Assembly (NCBI GenBank): GCA_025966215.1 | Contig: JAOPVM010000306.1 | Coordinates: 1 to 10,537, forward strand | Length of the DNA stretch: 10,537 nucleotides | Direction: 5' to 3' | Origin: Klenkia sp. | GTDB lineage: Bacteria; Actinomycetota; Actinomycetes; Mycobacteriales; Geodermatophilaceae | Shown: positions 6,381 through 10,537 of the stretch, piece after piece | Layout: each line of letters opens with the position of its first letter | Position numbering within the stretch: the first letter of the stretch is position 1 | Notes under the pieces: generated by a model | What the model was told of the DNA's origin: nothing | Seen by the model: only the letters and a program-made list of their open reading frames with translations | The model's database searches: none | Made by a program: the position numbers and the translations under genes

Positions 6381-6983
6381 TCAGGCGGTGGGGGTCTCCG
6401 CCGGACCGACACCGTCGGTGAGCACCAGCTGCGCCAGCGCCTTCATCGACGTGCGCTCGTTCATCGCCGTCCGCTGGATCCACCGGAACGCCTCGGCCTC
6501 GGTGATCCCGCGGTCGGCCATGAGCTTCCCCTTCGCCTGCTCGACCACCTTGCGGGCCTCCAGACGCTCCTTGAGGTCACCGACCTCGGCATCCAGCGCG
6601 GTCATCTCCACGAACCGGGCCCGGGCCACCTCGATCGCCGGCACCAGGTCCGCCTTCGAGAAGGGCTTCACCAGGTAGGCCATCGCACCGGCGTCCCGGG
6701 CCCGCTCCACCAGCTCGCGCTGGGAGAAGGCGGTCAGCACGATCACCGGGGCGATCCGGGAGGCCGCGATCTGCTCGGCCGCGGACAACCCGTCCAGCAC
6801 CGGCATCTGCACGTCCAGCACGACCAGGTCCGGGCGCAGCTCGCGCGCCAGGTCGACCGCGGCCTGGCCGTCGCCGACCTCGCCGACGACGACGTACCCC
6901 TCCTCCTCCAGCATCTCCTTGAGGTCGAGGCGGATCAGTGCCTCGTCCTCGGCGATGAGGACCCGGGTCGGCTCGTTGCTCAC
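6381..6983 (-). CDS. pdtaR: response regulator with ANTAR RNA-binding domain (PdtaR-like)
   Basis: A 200-residue two-domain regulator. The receiver domain (about 6-120) has the acidic pair E12/D13, phospho-acceptor D57 in VVLDVQMP, switch threonine T84 and conserved K106 in LVKPFSK. A helical linker leads to the ANTAR domain (about 137-189) with LEARKVVEQAKGKLM and EAFRWIQRTAM. ANTAR proteins bind paired RNA hairpins and act as antiterminators or block ribosomes. Length and sequence fit mycobacterial PdtaR (Rv1626, about 205 residues), the partner of sensor kinase PdtaS. No kinase gene is present here, as expected since the two are usually unlinked. The GTG at 6983 is preceded by TAGGGT (minus strand 6995-6990) six bases upstream, which fits a leaderless transcript. 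The AGGG within it could alternatively act as a weak ribosome-binding site. The gene is divergent from the tRNA with 52 bases between them. Confidence 0.93.
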   Translation of the reverse strand: MSNEPTRVLIAEDEALIRLDLKEMLEEEGYVVVGEVGDGQAAVDLARELRPDLVVLDVQMPVLDGLSAAEQIAASRIAPVIVLTAFSQRELVERARDAGAMAYLVKPFSKADLVPAIEVARARFVEMTALDAEVGDLKERLEARKVVEQAKGKLMADRGITEAEAFRWIQRTAMNERTSMKALAQLVLTDGVGPAETPTA

Positions 6984-6989
6984 CGGCTC

Positions 6990-6995
6990 ACCCTA
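6990..6995 (-). promoter_or_regulatory. -10 box for a leaderless pdtaR transcript (candidate)
   Basis: Minus strand TAGGGT matches TAnnnT and ends six bases before the GTG at 6983, so transcription would start at or next to the start codon. This spacing is typical of actinobacterial leaderless genes. I found no convincing -35 box. Confidence 0.4.
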
Positions 6996-7020
6996 GCGAG
7001 GCCGCGGGCCCGGTGCGTCG

Positions 7021-7026
7021 TACGCT
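7021..7026 (+). promoter_or_regulatory. candidate -10 box for the tRNA transcript
   Basis: TACGCT matches TAnnnT and lies ten bases before the first base of the tRNA, placing a transcription start at about 7033. No clear -35 box is seen. It is the only plausible promoter element on this strand in the 52-base divergent gap, so it may also drive the decarboxylase gene directly after the tRNA. Confidence 0.3.
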
Positions 7027-7035
7027 CCATCGAGG

Positions 7036-7109
7036 GCCCCCGTACCCCAACTGGCAGAGGGAGCGGATTCAAAACCCGCACAGTGTCCGTTCGAATCGGA
7101 CCGGGGGCA
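7036..7109 (+). tRNA. tRNA-Leu (anticodon CAA), short variable loop
   Basis: A full cloverleaf can be drawn. The acceptor stem is GCCCCCG (7036-7042) with CGGGGGC (7102-7108) and discriminator A at 7109. The D stem is CCC/GGG (three pairs), and the D loop contains TGGCAGA. The anticodon stem is 7063-7067 with 7075-7079 (A-C mismatch at the closing pair). The loop TTCAAAA gives anticodon CAA at 7070-7072. The T stem GTCCG/CGGAC encloses TTCGAAT. CCA is not encoded. Leucine identity is supported by the anticodon, the A discriminator and the three-pair D stem. Against a canonical tRNA-Leu, the variable region is only five bases (7080-7084), so the long arm of class II tRNAs is missing. I have a vague memory of similar short CAA tRNAs annotated as Leu in Actinobacteria but cannot confirm it. 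Confidence 0.88.
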
Positions 7110-7110
7110 C

Positions 7111-8688
7111 GTGACCGGCCACATGACTCCTGAGCAGTTCCGCCAGCACGGGCACGAGGTCGTGGACTGGGTGGCCGACCACATGGGGCGGGTGGAGTCG
7201 CTGCCGGTGCGGTCCCGGGTCTCCCCCGGCGACGTGCGGGCGCAGCTGCCCGCGCACCCCCCCGAGCAGGGCGAGTCGATGGCCGACGTGCTGGCCGACC
7301 TGGAGCGGGTCGTCGTCCCGGGCCTGACGCACTGGCAGCACCCCGGCTTCTTCGGCTACTTCCCGGCCAACACCTCCGGGCCCTCCGTGCTCGGTGACCT
7401 GGTCAGCTCCGCCCTCGGCGTGCAGGGCATGTCCTGGGTGACCAGCCCGGCCTGCACCGAGCTCGAACAGCACGTCATGGACTGGTTCGTCGAGCTGCTC
7501 GGCCTGCCCGGGTCCTTCACCCACGCCAGCACCGGCGGCGGGGTGGTCCAGGACTCCAGCTCCGGGGCCAACCTGGTGGCACTCCTGGCCGCCCTGCACC
7601 GGGCCACCGGCGGCGCCACCGTGCGCGGCGGCGTCCGCCCGGAGGACATGACCGTCTACGTGTCGGCCCAGACGCACTCCTCGATGGAGAAGGCCGCCCG
7701 GATCGCCGGCCTGGGCACCGACGCCGTCCGCGTCGTGGAGGTCGACGGCGACCTGGCGATGCGTCCGCAGGCACTGGCCGCCCGGATCGACCGCGACATG
7801 GCCCGCGGGTTCACCCCCGTGCTGGTCTGCGCCACGGTGGGGACGACGTCGACCGGTGCGTTCGACCCGCTGGAGGCCCTCGGCCCGGTCTGCCGGGACC
7901 GCGGCGTGTGGCTGCACGTCGACGCCGCCTGGGCCGGGGTGGCCGCCGTCGCCCCCGAGCTGCGGCACCTGCAGGCCGGGGTCGAGTGGGCCGACAGCTA
8001 CACCACCGACGCACACAAGTGGCTGCTCACTGGCTTCGACGCCACGTTGTTCTTCACCGCCGACCGGGCCGCACTCACCGGGGCCCTGGCGATCCTCCCG
8101 GAGTACCTGCGCAACGCCGCCACCGACAGCGGCTCGGTGGTGGACTACCGCGACTGGCAGATCGAGCTCGGCCGTCGCTTCCGGGCGCTCAAGCTCTGGT
8201 TCGTCGTCCGCTGGTACGGCGCCGAGGGGCTGCGCGAGCACGTGCGCGCGCACGTGGCGCTGGCCCAGGAGCTGGCCGGCTGGGCCCGCGCCGACGACCG
8301 GTTCTCCGTCGTCGCCCCGCACCCGCTGTCGCTGGTCTGCCTCAAGCCGCGCTGGCCGCACGGGGTGGACGGCGACGTCGCCACCATGACCCTGCTCGAG
8401 CGCCTCGCCGACGGCGGTGAGGTGTTCCTGACCCACACGACCGTCTCCGGCGAGGTGGTGCTCCGGGTGTCCATCGGGTCCCCGGCCACCGAGCGACGGC
8501 ACGTGGAGCGGCTGTGGGCGCTGCTGGGTGAGCACCACGACTGGCTGGCCAACGACTTCGCTGAGCAGCAGCGCGCGCAGACCGAGCGGGAACGCGCCGA
8601 CCGGGAGGCAGCCGAGCAGGCCGCAGCGGCGCCCCAGCCGGTGGAGCACCAGACCGTCGCCGAGGTGGATCGGGCCTCAGCCGAGTGA
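7111..8688 (+). CDS. PLP-dependent aromatic-L-amino-acid decarboxylase family protein
   Basis: A 525-residue fold-type I group II decarboxylase. It removes CO2 from an amino acid, probably aromatic (Tyr, Phe, Trp or Dopa), to give the amine. Visible elements are HPGFFGYFPANTS (77-89), SPACTELE (112-119), GGGVVQDSSSG (142-152), the ring-stacking histidine H189 in QTHSS, the PLP pyridine-binding D271 in HVDAAWAG, and the Schiff-base lysine K303 in TTDAHKWL. The C-terminal domain closes with LRVSIGSP (451-458), followed by a charged Glu/Arg/Ala tail of about 40 residues, probably helical. The start is ambiguous: GTG 7111 lies one base after the tRNA, and ATG 7123 gives the common N-terminus MTPEQF. 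Neither has a good ribosome-binding site. The 3' end overlaps tesB by 12 bp. Exact substrate is not predictable; a glutamate or diaminobutyrate decarboxylase is less likely. Confidence 0.88.
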   Translation: MTGHMTPEQFRQHGHEVVDWVADHMGRVESLPVRSRVSPGDVRAQLPAHPPEQGESMADVLADLERVVVPGLTHWQHPGFFGYFPANTSGPSVLGDLVSSALGVQGMSWVTSPACTELEQHVMDWFVELLGLPGSFTHASTGGGVVQDSSSGANLVALLAALHRATGGATVRGGVRPEDMTVYVSAQTHSSMEKAARIAGLGTDAVRVVEVDGDLAMRPQALAARIDRDMARGFTPVLVCATVGTTSTGAFDPLEALGPVCRDRGVWLHVDAAWAGVAAVAPELRHLQAGVEWADSYTTDAHKWLLTGFDATLFFTADRAALTGALAILPEYLRNAATDSGSVVDYRDWQIELGRRFRALKLWFVVRWYGAEGLREHVRAHVALAQELAGWARADDRFSVVAPHPLSLVCLKPRWPHGVDGDVATMTLLERLADGGEVFLTHTTVSGEVVLRVSIGSPATERRHVERLWALLGEHHDWLANDFAEQQRAQTERERADREAAEQAAAAPQPVEHQTVAEVDRASAE

Positions 8689-9546
8689 GCGGATGAGGCC
8701 CTCCTGGGCGACGGTCGCCACGTGGGTGCCGTCGGCGGACCAGATCTGGCCCAGGTTCATCGCGCGCCCCGAGGCGGCGGCCGGGCTGTCGGTCTCGTAG
8801 AGGAACCAGTCGTCGGCCCGCACCGGCCGGTGGAACCACACCGCGTGGTCCAGCGAGGCGCCCACGTGCTCACCGCCCCAGCCGCCGCCGATCCGGGCCA
8901 GGCCCGCCGACAGCAGGGTCAGGTCGGACACGAAGGTCAGGGCGGCGGCGTGCACCCCGGCGTCGTCGGGCAGCCGGCCGGTCACCCGGAACCAGGTGCG
9001 GCTCTGGGTGCGCGGCGGGGTCTTGGGGGCCGGGTCGAACGGGTCCTCGAGGAACCGCTGCTCGACCACCCGGGCGAAGGCCCGGGCTCCGGTGGACCGG
9101 CCCGGGTGAGCGGCGCTCACCTCGTCGATGCCGGGCAGCGACTCGGCGACCGGCACCTCGGGCATGGGCAGCGAGTGCTCCACCACGGCGGCCTCACCCG
9201 CGGTGAAGTCCGCGGTCAACGCGAACACCGCGACGTCCTCACCGTGCCGGGTCTGCCGGCCCACCACCCGCCGGGTGGAGAACGACCGCCCCTCCCGGAT
9301 CCGGTCGACCTCGTAGCGCAGCTCCGCGTGCGGGTCGCCCGGGCGGAGGAAGTAGGAGTGCAGCGAGTGCACCCCCCGGCCGGCCGGCACGGTGCGGGTG
9401 GCCGCGGTGAGCGCCTGGGCGGCGACCTGACCACCGAACACCCGCTGCAGCGGGGTGGACGGCGTCTGGCCCACGTAGAGGTCCGGCGACCGCTCCACCA
9501 GGTCCAGGACCTCGAGGAGAGCCGCCGCCGGGAGTGTGCCCGTCAT
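8677..9546 (-). CDS. tesB: acyl-CoA thioesterase II
   Basis: A double hot-dog thioesterase that hydrolyses acyl-CoA to free acid and CoA, of 289 residues, nearly the same length as E. coli TesB (286). The N-terminal hot dog carries VFGGQVAAQAL (36-46) and HSLHSYFLRPGDP (60-72). The C-terminal one carries the likely catalytic trio D208 (VSDLTLL), S231 (ASLDHAVWFHRP) and Q281 (VAQEGLIR). These align with Asp204, Thr228 and Gln278 of E. coli TesB, with Ser in place of Thr. The reading frame is open to an ATG at 9609, but I chose ATG 9546: it is preceded by AGGA at a suitable distance, and the protein then starts at the family's usual point. The gene lies 72 bases downstream of pyruvate kinase on the same strand, an arrangement I recall from mycobacteria (pykA-tesB1), and could share its transcript. 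Its natural substrate is unknown. Confidence 0.93.
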   Translation of the reverse strand: MTGTLPAAALLEVLDLVERSPDLYVGQTPSTPLQRVFGGQVAAQALTAATRTVPAGRGVHSLHSYFLRPGDPHAELRYEVDRIREGRSFSTRRVVGRQTRHGEDVAVFALTADFTAGEAAVVEHSLPMPEVPVAESLPGIDEVSAAHPGRSTGARAFARVVEQRFLEDPFDPAPKTPPRTQSRTWFRVTGRLPDDAGVHAAALTFVSDLTLLSAGLARIGGGWGGEHVGASLDHAVWFHRPVRADDWFLYETDSPAAASGRAMNLGQIWSADGTHVATVAQEGLIRSLG

Positions 9547-9561
9547 TCCATCCTGCCCCGT

Positions 9562-9579
9562 GGCCCCGGTGCAGGGGCC
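9562..9579 (-). terminator. short hairpin between pyruvate kinase and tesB
   Basis: GGCCCC (9562-9567) and GGGGCC (9574-9579) form a six-pair perfect stem with a six-base loop, 40 bases after the pyruvate kinase stop and 15 bases before the tesB start. It may be a partial terminator or just GC-rich chance; GTGG (9560-9563) and CCAC (9582-9585) allow an alternative outer stem. Confidence 0.3.
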
Positions 9580-9618
9580 CGCCACGAGCGTGCGAGTGGT
9601 GGGGGGCACCCGGGTCCT

Positions 9619-10537
9619 TCAGGCATGCTGGCCGATCTCGTGCACCCGGATGAGGTTCGTGGAGCCCGAGATGTTCGGCGGGGAGCCGGCGACGACGACC
9701 ACCCGGTCGCCCTCCTTGAGCCGGCCGATGGACAACAGCGAGAAGTCGACCTGGCCGACCATGTCGTCGGTGTGCCCGACCTGGGGCACCAGGAAGGTCT
9801 CCACACCCCACGACAGCGCCATCCGGCTGCGCACCCGCGGGTCGGTGGTGAAGGCCAGGATCGGCAGCCGGGTGTGCAGCGCCGCGAGGCGGCGCACGGT
9901 GTCCCCGGTCATGGTGAACGCGGCCAGCGCGTCCACGTCGAGGGCCTCGCCGACCTCGCGGGCCGCCTTGACGATGGCGCCCGAACGCGACCGGGACTGC
10001 CGCACCAGGGCCGGCACCCGCACCGCGTCGGACTCGACCGCGTCGATGATCCGCTCCATCGTGCGCACCGCGGCGATCGGGAACTTCCCGACCGAGGTCT
10101 CCCCGGACAGCATCACCGCGTCGGCACCGTCGAGCACGGCGTTGGCGACGTCAGAGGCCTCGGCCCGGGTGGGCCGGGAGGAGTTGATCATCGACTCGAG
10201 CATCTGGGTGGCCACGATGACCGGCTTGTTCCGCTCCCGGGCGGCCTGCACGGCACGCTTCTGGACCAGCGGGACCTGCTCCAGCGGGAGCTCCACGCCG
10301 AGGTCGCCGCGGGCGACCATGATGCCGTCGAAGGCCTCCACGATGGCCTCCAGGTTCTCCACCGCCTCGGGCTTCTCCAGCTTGGCGAGGACCGGGACCT
10401 CGACGTCCTCCTGGCGCATGATCTCGCGCACCAGGTCGACGTCGCGGGGCGAGCGCACGAACGACAGCGCCACGACGTCGACCGACAGCGACAACGCGAC
10501 GCGCCGGTCCTCGGTGTCCTTCTCCGACATCGCCGGG
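9619..10537 (-). CDS. pyk: pyruvate kinase, C-terminal two thirds (5' end beyond window)
   Basis: Glycolytic enzyme converting phosphoenolpyruvate and ADP to pyruvate and ATP. About 305 residues are present of a usual 470-480. The frame is open to the right edge, and the Met codon at 10530 is internal, within the conserved SEKDTEDRR segment, so it is not the start. Counting from that Met, the active site is complete: K50 and E52 (VLAKLEKPEA), D76 (VARGDLGVE) and T108 (IVATQMLES). Their spacing is identical to Lys220/Glu222/Asp246/Thr278 of E. coli PykF as I recall it. VMLSGETSVGKFP follows, then the allosteric C-terminal domain (FTMTGDTVRRLA, PILAFTTDPRVRSRMALSWGVE), ending in HEIGQHA. The stop is at 9619-9621. 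tesB follows on the same strand. Confidence 0.96.
   Translation of the reverse strand, partial: PAMSEKDTEDRRVALSLSVDVVALSFVRSPRDVDLVREIMRQEDVEVPVLAKLEKPEAVENLEAIVEAFDGIMVARGDLGVELPLEQVPLVQKRAVQAARERNKPVIVATQMLESMINSSRPTRAEASDVANAVLDGADAVMLSGETSVGKFPIAAVRTMERIIDAVESDAVRVPALVRQSRSRSGAIVKAAREVGEALDVDALAAFTMTGDTVRRLAALHTRLPILAFTTDPRVRSRMALSWGVETFLVPQVGHTDDMVGQVDFSLLSIGRLKEGDRVVVVAGSPPNISGSTNLIRVHEIGQHA

Noticed and set aside
7036..7109. tRNA as an integration site for a mobile island
   Set aside because: I saw no repeat of the tRNA 3' end elsewhere in the window and no integrase, and the neighbours on the 3' side look like ordinary chromosome.
9547..9609. ATG at 9609 as the start of tesB
   Set aside because: The extra 21 residues are not family-like and the length would exceed typical TesB. 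AGGA precedes the ATG at 9546.

Overview
The window looks like chromosomal DNA from a high-GC actinobacterium. Coding is very GC-rich, GTG starts are common, and the right half carries an ANTAR regulator of the PdtaR type together with a pyruvate kinase/TesB pair, a combination I associate with Actinobacteria. A Geodermatophilaceae-like host is my guess from the style of the proteins; it is inference, not shown by the sequence.

Left part (1-4773, + strand): a tightly packed operon for aerobic benzoate degradation through CoA thioesters (the box pathway). In order it holds the 3' end of boxC (ring-cleaving dihydrodiol lyase, with an apparent one-base frameshift near 50), boxB (diiron benzoyl-CoA epoxidase), a benzoate-CoA ligase, a thioredoxin-reductase-type ferredoxin-NADP+ reductase and a seven-iron ferredoxin. 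It ends in a strong GC-rich hairpin. No classical fused BoxA reductase is visible. The reductase and ferredoxin pair sits where one would expect the electron supply to BoxB, so the logical flow is benzoate -> benzoyl-CoA (ligase) -> 2,3-epoxide (BoxB, electrons from NADPH via reductase and ferredoxin) -> ring opening (BoxC).

Middle (4791-7035, - strand): a branched-chain-amino-acid-type substrate-binding lipoprotein with no permease or ATPase genes beside it in the window, then a PdtaR-like response regulator with an RNA-binding ANTAR output domain. The binding protein is the most unusual object here. Its sequence is circularly permuted: the half that normally ends this fold directly follows the lipoprotein signal, and the half that normally begins it comes last. 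A candidate promoter and a large imperfect dyad lie in its upstream region.

Right part (7036-10537): a tRNA with a CAA anticodon (leucine) but a short variable loop, followed after one base by a PLP-dependent aromatic amino acid decarboxylase on the same strand. On the opposite strand are an acyl-CoA thioesterase II (tesB) and the C-terminal two thirds of pyruvate kinase, which runs off the right edge. The decarboxylase and tesB overlap tail to tail by 12 bp. From memory, pyruvate kinase, tesB and pdtaR also lie near one another in mycobacteria, so this side looks like conserved chromosome abutting a catabolic operon. No gene-free stretch exceeds 300 bases. I saw no insertion sequence, CRISPR array or replication origin.
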